A stretch of 64,000 nt of DNA from Oikopleura dioica (lineage: Eukaryota; Chordata; Appendicularia; Copelata; Oikopleuridae), in contig OU015569.1 of the NCBI GenBank assembly GCA_907165135.1, positions 2,108,001-2,172,000 on the forward strand. The letters are read 5' to 3'. Shown piece by piece: positions 37,964-47,900 of this stretch; the first letter of the stretch is position 1, and each line of letters starts with the position of its first letter. The notes beneath the pieces are model-generated. The model worked only from the letters and a program-made list of their open reading frames with translations. It was not told the DNA's origin and ran no database searches. Both the position numbers and the translations under genes were made by a program.

Positions 37964-38529
37964 TCATTTAGCAATAGCAACACGGACAGAAAGGGACAAG
38001 TGAGAGAGCTGGAAGCGATCTTGATTCTTTCCAACAAGTTCGCTCATTTGAATCTAAAATATTTATTGAAAAAAGAGTGAAATTAGATCCACTGACCTCG
38101 TTGTTATCTTCGGTCATAAGCGTGACTTTTGTCTGCACTTTCCAATCAAAGACCTGTTTCGTCGGGTATCGCTAAAATCATTATTTTTAGCGAAGATGAT
38201 TTAAATTCTTTCAGTACTCTGAAGTAGCCAGTAGCGAGCCCGTAGAGATAACAAGTAATAGTTCTATAAAGCTCCTCTCCAGAAGGAGGGTCGTTCAATG
38301 TAAATTCGCCAAAGGAATCTTCATATTGGTCATTGTTGGTAACTAAATGGATAACGAAGAATTTTCGAAATGAAAACTTGCTTTTTGGATTTTGTTTGGC
38401 AATGTATTCGCCAAGCGTTCCCAAAGGCCGGCCAAATTTGTCGAAAATCTTCCATCCGTTGAAGTCATTTGCTCTTTCTCTTTGATCGGTTCTGTAGTTT
38501 CGGTAAGAATTGTCTAAAACGAGCACCAT
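37964..38529 (-). CDS. Unrecognised protein of about 155 residues
   Basis: Three exons from MVLVLDNSYRNYRTDQRE (38529) through FFVIHLVTNNDQYEDSFGEF and a short intron (GTACTG...TTTTAG) to RYPTKQVFDWKVQTKVTLM, then GTCAGT...TTTTAG and a last exon ending SVRVAIAK at 37964. The frame is preserved across both introns. No signal peptide or membrane segment. Family not recognised. Confidence 0.5.
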
Positions 38530-38929
38530 TGTTTTTTTGAGTTCTCCCTTTCCTTGCTAAAAAGATCGAAAAATTGTGTCAAGAACGAGCCCTGAGAGAG
38601 ATCAACGCACGAAAGAGAGAGAGGAGATGACGCCACGTTTGACACTGTTTAGCGCTGTAGGAATAAGGCAGAGACGCCCTTGAACTCGACTAAATCTGAA
38701 AGCTTGATTTTTCAGAGGCCCTGCTGATTTATTCAGAATTTGAGGAGATATAGAAACGATCGTAAGAAACTGCAAGAAACTTGAAGTCATTAATTGATTA
38801 ATTGTTGAACTTTATTTACAAATTGTGATTATGATTACAATTGAATCGAAAAAAATCAGACAAAAATAGAGAAAAACATTATTTCTCCAGCAAAGAAAAA
38901 TTCAGCATTCTCAGTTGATGATAAAAAGT

Positions 38930-39880
38930 TTATATGGCTATTTTTCGTGTTGTTCGCCGCGGCTGGGTGTTGGGTGGGCGGTAGGACGCTGGTAGATGAA
39001 GAGGGTATGTCCTTTTTGCAGCTACTTTGAAGAGGCGAGCGTTACAGTCGGAAATGTAGTCCCATCCTTTTGGTTCACCATTCCATACATTGTTATCTTC
39101 TGTTGATCTTTTTTCTGGTCGGACTGAGATTGTTTTGCGCCTCTTCGCCAAATTTTCGCATTTCGCAGGAGATTCTTCTTCATTTTTTCGTTTTCTTCCA
39201 GATTTCTTCGAATTTTGACCCAACTGGACCCCGACTTCCTTGAATTTCTTGTGCAGGTTTGCCCTTTCGTTAATACATTTGTAAAGCTGAAGCGCTACCT
39301 CGCGGTCGTTTACCATTTCAACGGTCTGCAACTCTCGACCCAACTGTTTCACTGCCTTCGGTTTCCTTTGCTGTTTTGTCCTATCGTTGATACTTTTATA
39401 AAGCTGAATCGCGTGCTCTCGCTTGATTGATTTTTCTGTTGTATTTTCCAACTGCTCTACTGCTTTCGGTTTCTTTTGCCGCTCTGCCCTATCGATGATC
39501 GTAGAAGCGTTAAGCTGAAGCCCGAACTCGTGGTCTGCGCGTTGACGCTCTAGTTGGCTGAGAAAATCGTTAAAGTACTGTCCTTAGCAGACATCGACTT
39601 ACTTCAGCCAGACTTCAGATGGTGTTGGCTCGTTGGTATTTGTTAAAACGCGATATATTCTACTTTCAAGGGTCCTCATTCTCTTTTCGTACTTTGATGC
39701 CAAATCCGCATTTTTCTCCCGTGTACTTTTTCTTCTTTTGATTTTCTTGAGTTTTTGCTGACAAACGGCGTGCTCGTGGAATAAAAATTTTAAACTGGTA
39801 TTTTTTATTCTTGCGTCAGGTAAAGATTCAGCATTTTCTCGTTCATTTTGAATCACGTACACTCGGTCAAATATTGCCAT
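38930..39880 (-). CDS. Basic coiled-coil protein with three internal repeats
   Basis: Two exons (39880-39603 and 39557-38930; GTAAGT donor, TCTCAG acceptor) total 906 nt, 301 residues. Starts MAIFDRVYVIQNERENAES. The second exon carries three tandem, diverged repeats of about 38 residues: FGLQLNASTIIDRAERQKKP, AIQLYKSINDRTKQQRKPKA and ALQLYKCINERANLHKKFKE. Basic clusters (KKSGRKRKNE, KRRKTI) look like nuclear localisation signals. Family not recognised. Confidence 0.6.
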
Positions 39881-40113
39881 AATCTTAATTTTTCTCAACG
39901 TTTATCGAGAAAAATTTCGAAGGCGAATCTTTTTAAAAATGGGATTGGTCGCCGATCATACAGATAATGAAACCAATATAGATTTAATAACGATAAGGAC
40001 TTCACTGGCAGTTTTCTTGTTTACAGGAATGAATTTATTGAGCGTATATCGTTATAAAACTTCATATTTGATGCAGTAGACTAAGACATGTCAGCTTCTT
40101 ATCTACTCTGTAA

Positions 40114-42570
40114 TTAATTACAGTTTGTTCGTCCGACTGAAAGCATGATATAATATCATTGATATTTTTTAGAATCTATGATTTGCTTACGATATCGAAG
40201 GTGAGTGGCGAAAAAAGATCGTCTTCGTCGTTTAGAGAGAACTTCTTGCTGATCACGTGAATTTTGTATTCCATCGTTTCTTCATCAATGTTCTCGTCAG
40301 CGGCGAATATGAACAAGCCCTTTTACTGCTCAATTCTTTACGTCTTTCGATCAATAAAAGGCTGTAGCTTGAGCGGTTTCCTTTGAAATTAGGCAGTTTA
40401 TATGAGCACCAGGTATAGCTACATGTTCGACAATGTCAGTTCCGTCGACGGTGGATGAGAAAATGGTGTCACCACCTTCGGCCCAATACAGCTTTTCTTC
40501 TTTATCGTCAAATGCCATGGCACTTGTTTCATAAAATGTTGTATTCTTGAAAAGAGGTCTATCCATATTTATTTTGTTTTCTTTTTGAAAAGAATTGAAA
40601 TGGCCATATTCAAAGTTTACAGTTCAATTCTCTTGGCTTTTCCTGTAATGTTGTTCTGATAGAAGCTTCCTCGAAAAGAAACGAGAACTTGAGAGCTTGT
40701 AACTGAGAGGGATTCCCAAGGAAGACCAATGATAGGATGAGCAAGGGCAATGGAAGGCCTCCGATCTAACTCAAGATTGATGCTTCCGATAACAGAAATA
40801 AGCTGCTCTGTCTTGAGAATAAACCAGATATAGTCTCGAGAAATAGATAAGTCAATGATTTCGCTTTGGTCGCTGATCAAGAAAAAGTTTTCTTTTACCG
40901 AAAAACTCTCGTTTTCGGGCGATAAGGAGTGAAAGTGGACGACGGAAGAATTCTTTGTCTAGTTGCACAAAAAATAATCAACTTTTCTCGCTAAAAAATG
41001 TGTAACTCTTCCTTGACTCCATAAATTAGAAATTTTCTTTTGTCGTCTATCACAAATGTTGTTACTTGGCCTTCAACCAGGGTGGAACGTTGGGACCGGG
41101 CAAGTCGGGCAAACCGGGCAAAAAATCGGGCGGGCGTGCAAATCGGGCGGCGTAGGGCTCGATTTTACGAGGTAAAAATCGGGCAAAGTCGGGCAATCGG
41201 GCAAAAATCGGCGCCCGGAAAAAGTCGGCGTCCGGATGAAAAAATGGCATCTTATGGGACATTAATACTGAAATTTTCTTTAAAAACGTCCGGTTTCGGT
41301 TCTCCATGAGTGCCCTTCTTCTTTCGAGATACAAAATAATCCTTCCTCTTCAATAAATTTACATATTTTTTGGTTTTGGGGTTGCCGAAATTTCCGGGCA
41401 AAAGTCGGCACCCGGGCAAATCGGGCGGGCAAAAAGTCGGGCGGCCATCGGGCGGCGCCGACAAAAAAAAATTTAATCGGGCGGGCAATCGGGCGGCCAA
41501 ATTCAAATATTTTGCCCCAACGTTCCACCCTGCTTCAACAGATGCTAGAATAGGAATCGAGGACAGCTCTTGTTTCAAGTGCACTTCTGGATTGACACTT
41601 ATTTCGTAAAATACTGTCTTATCCGTTGTTTGATTGTAGCCATCGTAGACGAGTTTGACTCCATCATCGCAGACGGTAATATCGCAACTTTCCCACCTTC
41701 TTTCGGGATCTGTTGTGTAGCACCAGGCTCCTCGCAAGTCCAAATGAAGGTTCACATGATTGCGTCGTGAGTTTGTTCTATAATAAAGCCTACTAATTGT
41801 AAGAAGCATAGAAGCAAATCTGAGAAAAGAGAATGAACCCAATCTAAATCCGGATTTCTGCAGAAGTTGTGATCATTTGGAGGCTGCGGCACTGCTTTTG
41901 GCACGTGAGGAAATGTTTCATTCCATTTCTGACAAGTTCGTCCAGAGAAAGTTTGAGAGAGCGTTCCATTATAAGTGAGACTCGTATTGTGAGGCCAGCA
42001 TGTCTTCTCTTGAAACACCGTCTTCCATGTGATTTGAAAGCCCTCGCCGCTTTCTGATCCGTCGGTGAAAAATAGCATTCCAATTTTAATGAATCCTTCA
42101 CTGTTAGCTTCGAATGTGAAAGAAGTAGAATTGCCTCTGCAAAGTGTTTTTATGTTCGACACACTTCCGTAGTTAGATACTTCGAAAATGCTCAGTGAAT
42201 CCCATAGACATGGAAGATCGTTCTGCTATTCGTTGCAAAATAAAAGTAAGTTATTACTTTTGAATCCTACTTCTGAAAACAATCGTTCTTCGCCCAGTTT
42301 CAAGTAATCCACTCGCAGATGAACCCTTTTAGGGATAGTCGTTCCGACTGAAGTGGGCTTATGAAGCGTTTTTTAAACATGAGAGACCAACGTTATTCTC
42401 GTTAATCAAACACTTTCCTGAAGATGCCATCGACAGTTGATGCTGCTTTCGTAAATGTCTCCAAATGCTTCTCGGGAAGAAAGTAAGCCTCTAGCCACAC
42501 GAAAGGTTTCGCCACAAAGACTTTGGACACTAGAAACTAAGAAAAACTTAAAAAGGTGCATCATGCCCAT
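40114..42570 (-). CDS. Secreted CUB-kringle protein with YWTD-like beta-propeller repeats
   Basis: Starts with a signal peptide (MGMMHLFKFFLVSSVQSLCG, ATG at 42570). A CUB domain follows (CGETFRVARG, SSINCRWHLQ, then FFTDGSESGEGFQITWK) and a kringle with its Cys pattern and hallmark NFCRNPD...RGAWCYTTDPERRW...CDITVC. The C-terminal half repeats a pattern like LDL-receptor class B (VTTFVIDDKRKFLIYGV, EIIDLSISRDYIWFIL, SAMAFDDKEEKLYWAEGG). Probably an extracellular binding protein; Kremen has kringle, WSC and CUB but in another order. Two transposon-like insertions interrupt the coding sequence (41078-41532 and 41746-41842). The last exons near 40190-40350 are tentative; the stop at 40114 follows a GTAAGC...TTTCAG intron. 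Confidence 0.7.
41078..41532 (-). mobile_element. hAT-like TIR element inside the CUB-kringle gene (introner-like)
   Basis: Perfect 17 bp terminal inverted repeats (CAGGGTGGAACGTTGGG) bound 455 bp; CAGGG is the usual start of hAT ends. The 7 bp CTTCAAC flanks both sides (41071-41077 and 41533-41539). On the minus strand, removal with one copy rejoins ILASVE to GQVTTFVIDDKRKFL in frame. The interior is made of TCGGGCAAA and GGGCGG repeats near both ends. No transposase. Confidence 0.85.
41746..41842 (-). mobile_element. Short TIR-like intron splitting the kringle domain
   Basis: The kringle codons NPDLD and LRGAWCY must be joined, but no GT-AG pair does so. The intervening roughly 97 bp starts GAAGGTTCA and ends TGAACCCAA on plus, a short inverted repeat. 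It is flanked by TCCAAAT (41739-41745) and TCTAAAT (41843-41849), a 7 bp duplication with one change. The GGTTC ends resemble those of the insertion in DCAF1. Confidence 0.5.
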
Positions 42571-42906
42571 TTAATTGGCATAAAAGCCGCTAGTTTATCG
42601 GACATTGTATCAGACTCTAGCGCACCGCCCGGGGAACGGTCATTTTGTTGATTAACTTGAACAACATAACTCCAATGAATGAAACAGATTTATCGTTGTA
42701 TATTTCTATCAAAGCTCCAGACTTTTTCGGTCGCGCAGATGCTTTTATCGATCGAAAAAAAAGATACACACAATGGTAGGTTGTATCAAAGGATGAAAAA
42801 ACCCGCTGCATTGTACATAATCTGCGTCGGGTAAAACTCTTCCTTTGTTGAAAAAGGCTGAGATTTGCTTAAATTATTTATATAATGTAATTATTTCTTA
42901 ATTGAG

Positions 42907-43173
42907 CTGATTAAAGTTGCTCGATTGAACAGAAAATGCCAAGAACTGGACCAAAAAATCGAATGGAATCAACAAAGACTTCGCGAAATACATCGCGAAA
43001 ACGACCATTTGAAAGAACAGAAAGCTCAAACTCAGGCTCTTCTCAACGAAACGATCCGTAAGTGATACCCACGAATTTTTTCCTGTACTTTTTAAGAAAA
43101 TGCACTCTACACCTCTACAGAAGACGAAGATCTCCAAGGAATAACCTTCAAACATGATGATTTGGCTTCTTAG
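42907..43173 (+). CDS. Coiled-coil protein, 3' part (paralogue A)
   Basis: Exon from about 42907 (after TTAATTGAG) to 43057 encodes a coiled coil (LNRKCQELDQKIEWNQQRL, then HRENDHLKEQKAQTQALLNE). A GTAAGT...CTACAG intron leads to the last exon 43121-43173 (EDLQGITFKHDDLAS, stop). The pattern D..I..N......H.END.L...K..TQ.LL.ETI is shared with the next plus-strand gene, so they are tandem paralogues. The 5' end is not resolved; a short ATG-containing piece at about 42739-42774 may belong. Confidence 0.5.
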
Positions 43174-43904
43174 TTTAAAAACTGAATTTCATAATTTTTT
43201 TTTCAAATACTGCATTCAAGTTCGCTTATATAAGCGACAGGTATTCTTGAATAAACAAATTTCAACATGACCTTTTTTGGACCCGGCGGCATAGCACTAT
43301 TAAAAATATTTGCCAATGACAAGCATTGTGCCTTCAAAATCGTCTGTTCTCTACGATAGAATCACTTATTGATGGTAGACTTCTCGAAGACGAAGCATTA
43401 CAGAAGTCCCTTAGAGCAGGTGTTTTCCTTTGCTATTTTGAGAGTTCTGTTATCTTAAAAATTGAAGAAGAAGAGTAAACTTGTCGTTATTTATTTCCTA
43501 CCGGACTCAGTTGATGTCCACATCTGGTGGCTAAAAAATTCTTCGGAACCGCTTGTCAGGATAGATGGGCGTCAGGACGCGGAGAAAAATAGACAGGAAC
43601 TTTTGTCGGATGACTAAAAAGGCGAAAACTCAGGCGTTAGATACGATGAGTCGAATTACGGCAGGTTGAAATTCTACCATTCAGGAAGGACTTTTTGAAA
43701 GGCAATTTACTTTTTATAATAAGGATCTTTGTTTTGAGAAAAAAAAGAATCGGCTCGAAGAATCGATGAGAACAAATAAAACGGTCGTTTTCCCACTAAC
43801 AAACTCATTTTACCTTTTGAGACACAGAGAAATAACGAGAGAATCTTTTGCTGTACAAATGATATTAACCGCTATTTTTAAGAATTTTTACCACTTGAGA
43901 TACA
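43174..43904. other. Unassigned stretch with possible exons
   Basis: Two open plus-strand pieces look exon-like: about 43361-43420 (SLIDGRLLEDEALQKSLR, ending at a GTGTTT donor) and about 43470-43616 (LPDSVDVHIWWLKNSSEPL..., ending in a stop). Their frames do not join simply. They may be remnants or an unresolved gene in the coiled-coil cluster. Confidence 0.3.
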
Positions 43905-44775
43905 ATGAGTCGAGAATTCGATGAGCGCTCTATTAGAAGCTCTGCAAGTAGATACAGAAGGGGCCATGAATACGCTCCGTCGTTAGCTGGGTCAGATGGG
44001 TTCCGATCTGCCTATTCTGGGGGATCTTCGAATTATCATGGAGGAATAGGAAGAGGTCGAGGAGGAAGTCGCGCTGGACATGCTGAGCGATCAAGGATCT
44101 CTAGTTCCCATAGAACTTCAGGTTACCTCCCTCCCACCAGCGAGTCAGAGTTCAAATTCTCGAGAACGAGAAGAAACTAGCGCTCTTCCGTTCGTAGTGC
44201 CAGTGTCTACTGTTAAAAAAGAACTCTGTTAAAGATATTTGGTTCCGTTGACCATCGATCCGAACACTCAGGCACATTGAGACCAACATCACGAAGTGAA
44301 TCGAGGTTGGAAGTATACGACCCTGGAATGCATTCTGAAAACCCTGCCGCCCAAGAAATTTGTTCAATTAATTTATAATTAAATGCATAATTTTTTATTA
44401 GTTCTTCCTTTTTTCTAACCTTTTGAATTTTACTAAAAGTAAACAAACTCTACAGAAGACTGAAGAATATCGATGAACAGATTCGCCACAACAGAGTCAT
44501 AATCAGAAATAAACATCAAGAAAATGATGTTCTTGAGCGAAAGAAAAACGATACGCAGAAACTTCTCGAGGAAACAATCCGTAAGCAAAATATATTTTCA
44601 TATTCAGCCTGTAATTTATATTCACTCGAAAGAAACCCTCCATTTCACTTCTGAAAGCCATGAAGAATATCCCCCTGCCCTTACTTCTGAGAATGGAAAC
44701 CCTCTTCAAGGACCACTTGGAAAGATTACTGAGGTCGATACTGATGCAGACAATAGCATGGACACATCACTTTAG
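43905..44775 (+). CDS. Coiled-coil protein (paralogue B)
   Basis: ATG at 43905 opens a Ser/Arg/Gly-rich exon (RGHEYAPSLAGSDGFRSAYS). An open middle exon follows (about 44235-44350, EHSGTLRPTSRSESRLEVYD), then a coiled-coil exon 44456-44580 (NIDEQIRHNRVIIRNKHQEN) ending ETI at a GTAAGC donor, and the last exon 44633-44775 (TLHFTSESHEEYPPALTSEN, stop). The coiled coil aligns with that of the gene at 42907-43173, including the position of the following intron. The joints of the first two introns are not resolved. Function unknown. Confidence 0.55.
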
Positions 44776-44977
44776 TAAGCCCTATTTTGAACTAAAATAC
44801 CCTCTCTTTACAAACTTCTAAGATGCTGTTCATGCAGAAAGAGTATTAAGAAAACACAGTCACAAGAATCAATTTCCTCGGTAAATTTATTTTATTTTCT
44901 GCTGGGCAAATTATAAACGACCTCTTGTAGATTTCGCTGTTGAAGAATAAACTGAAATATTTAATAAATAACAACTC

Positions 44978-47900
44978 TCACCCTGAAAAACTCGCCTTTA
45001 TGATCTTTTGTTCCATACGATTGAAGTATCTGAGCACATTAGCATCTGCCCAAACGAGATCAAACTTCTCCTTTAGCTCCCACTTCGGATCAATATCCTC
45101 GACAGTTGCAATGAGAAAATCCCCTTCTAGCCAGGCATGATCTTGAGTGAAAGTCTGCTAAGTTATTATGTCTTTGATTACCTGTGTTGTAAATACTATC
45201 AATAGTATTGTCAGAGGAAGCGACAAAGAAGTTAATTCCTTCGAAAGTTTTAACGATTGTTACTAAAACTACAGAAACTAGAATATTTGAAACTCTTTCT
45301 AAGTAGTTCTCGAGGTCTTGAATCTTATTTTCTCCATCCTTATGAATCCAAAAAGGAAGTTGATGCTCGTTACTAGTGCATCCTCTTGCGAGAAATCTTC
45401 TTCCAGAAACGACGAGCATATAAGAAACTTTGTTGGCACCTGGTTTGTCAAGGCGACCCACGCCAACACCTCCAGTGCGTCCGATTTTATTCAAAGTAGC
45501 GTTCTTGGGAATACTCTGGGGCAAACCGATCACAACTGGGTCGTAATCTTCCCAAGGCGCGTCCCATTTTAGATTTTCATCTGGAACCGGAAATTTAGGT
45601 TTTTGACCGGGCAGCGAGCTTCGACTGAGTCTCCACTTGGCGGCGCTTTTCTCCACAATCGCAGTAATATGGCTTTGTATTGTCGAAACGCGTTGGATAA
45701 TCGTGGGCTCTTCGAAATGGTCTTTGATCAGACGATTGGAGTCCGTGGAACTTCAAGAATATAAAAACTAAAAATTTGTTCAACTCACTTTTCCACTGAG
45801 CGTCCCCAGACACAGAATAACGGCGGCGACTGTTGTTCCTTCGGCTCTTTTGTTACTTCCCCTGTAATCCTTTCTGTTGATCTTTTTGCACCTTTTGGCT
45901 CGCTTTCTGCTCTTGAAATTCGTCTGTTTCGGCTGTTTAGAGTGCTTCTTGTCATTCCATATATTTCGAAATCGCTTGAATTCTACTGAAAAGTTGAAGC
46001 ACCGCGAAAGTTACCTGGGAAAACCATCAAGGCTCATATGCTCCAAGCATTCCTCACGGGTCGGTTTCGGAAGAGGGTCTGTTTGAGCACTAGTTGTTAC
46101 CATGACTGGTGGGGGAGTGGGCGGCGGTGGTGTTGGAAGTGGTGTTGGTGTTCGTATTTTTACAATTGGTTTCCCTCCAACTGAGGATATTGACTCCTCT
46201 TTTCAATAATTCAACATTGCCTTTTTTGTTTTCACAAAGTGGCTCCGAAAATTAGGAACTACTAAATCTTCCGCTCACCCCCTGAGAACTAAATCTCACG
46301 ATGAGATCAAACCAGCTGTACACGCGGTACCCCGCCGAATTCCGTCGCTAAAGCGCCATCAGCTGGACAAAAGTGTAGATAAAAATAAACACCCGGTTTT
46401 CTTTCTATCAAAACAAAATGCAATCAGATAGAAAGCGAAAATCGACCGGACCCAAAGTTTGTGGCGCTCAATTGAGACTTCGAAAAATCCAGCGCAGAAG
46501 GCTTGGAGAGCACATTCGCCAAATGATCGAAGCTGAAAATGAGCTCGAGAAACTGCGGAAAGAGGAGCAAGAAAAGCAAAAGAAAGCACAAGAAGATGAG
46601 CGAAGAAAAAAGGAAGAAGACCAGCGAAAACAAAAAGAAGAAGAGAATGTGAAGAAGTTCCGACAATTTTTCAGCAAGGAAATTCTCGAGATGCGACGAC
46701 GACTCTACATAAACGAAACATGGTAAAAGAACAGACTGCCTCCACTGAGAAATACTGCAAATTATCTAATTCTGAAATAACTCGAACTTATTTGGAATAA
46801 AACAAAAATCGTGAAGCTGGCGAGTTTTTTATGAGATCCGTGGGATTGAATTCAATTACTGTATCGCAATATGACGCCGATCCAGCCCAAAAAGCCGGGC
46901 AAAACGAGTTTCCCATCCTTCACCAGATCGAGAATATCTCACAAAGAGCATCGTCGAGACCACTGCAGAGAAATTAAACTACTAGATTATGTCGAATCAT
47001 TTCCTAGAGATACTTGCATTTCTTCCAAATTCGCATGAAGTAGGGCTATCTTCTCATTCATTTTATCGAGCTCCCTTTTACCATCTCCTTCATTTTTGCC
47101 TGTCACCTTTTCTTCTAGTTTTTCAAACATTAACTTCTTTGAAATATTAGTCTTTTTCCAGGTTAGACTTGTTGATAAGTTCAATTTTGTTTATCTCTAA
47201 CCGGCCTGTAATTTTTGCATTTCTTTCTGCTGAGTTTCATCCAATGGCGGGCTAATTCCTTGAATTTCCTCTGATTCAGGGTTTAACTGCTCTCTGAGAA
47301 AATAAACTGCTTCGGTAATAACCCGTTCCTAAAGAGCTGCTCAAAATATCGCTATGCCAGGATGCTGGAAGCTGATGTTCTTGTGCCATTACCTTCAATG
47401 TGAAAAAGATCCAGATAAGCGCATAAAAAAGGTAAGCAATTGTGATGACGGGGATGATTGAATGAGTCCTCATGCAGCGGACATCTGTATCGAGAATATT
47501 TGTTTCGGTGAAATTCCCACATTGTTCAACATCATATCGTGACTCTAACATTTCATTTGTTCTACATTTATGCCCAAGTGATTATAATTCTCAGTTACAG
47601 AGGCTATTTTAGAACATGCCTGAAAGAGATCATCGTTTGATTGCAAAAACAAGGCCGAAAATGAGCGGGAGACGATGCCACGGAAAAGGTCGGTCGAACG
47701 AGGTTCGTTGGGAAAGAGCAATCCTTGGGTCGTGATTCCAAAGCTGACGACAAGGAGGAGTAAGTAAATTCCGTTCCAGTAGACAGCACGACTTTCAAAG
47801 GTGTCACAAACCTCGCCGACTGTATTTACGTGTCTAATAGCCAAGCAATACCGTCCTTGAATACCAGATTAAGCCCGCAGCATGTGCAACGGTCAATCAA

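Noticed and set aside
45780..45900. Transmembrane segment before the NUDT9-like domain
   Set aside because: It appears only in an alternative frame; the frame that joins correctly to the NUDT9-like exon gives a polar linker instead.
44978..46103. Separate NUDT9 hydrolase gene
   Set aside because: It lies directly downstream of, and on the same strand as, a channel core closest to TRPM2, which carries exactly this domain at its C-terminus; no good ATG or signal for an independent gene was found.
46424..46677. Antisense Phe/Leu-rich membrane-like ORFs
   Set aside because: Shadows of the Glu/Lys-rich plus-strand ORF at 46418-46726.
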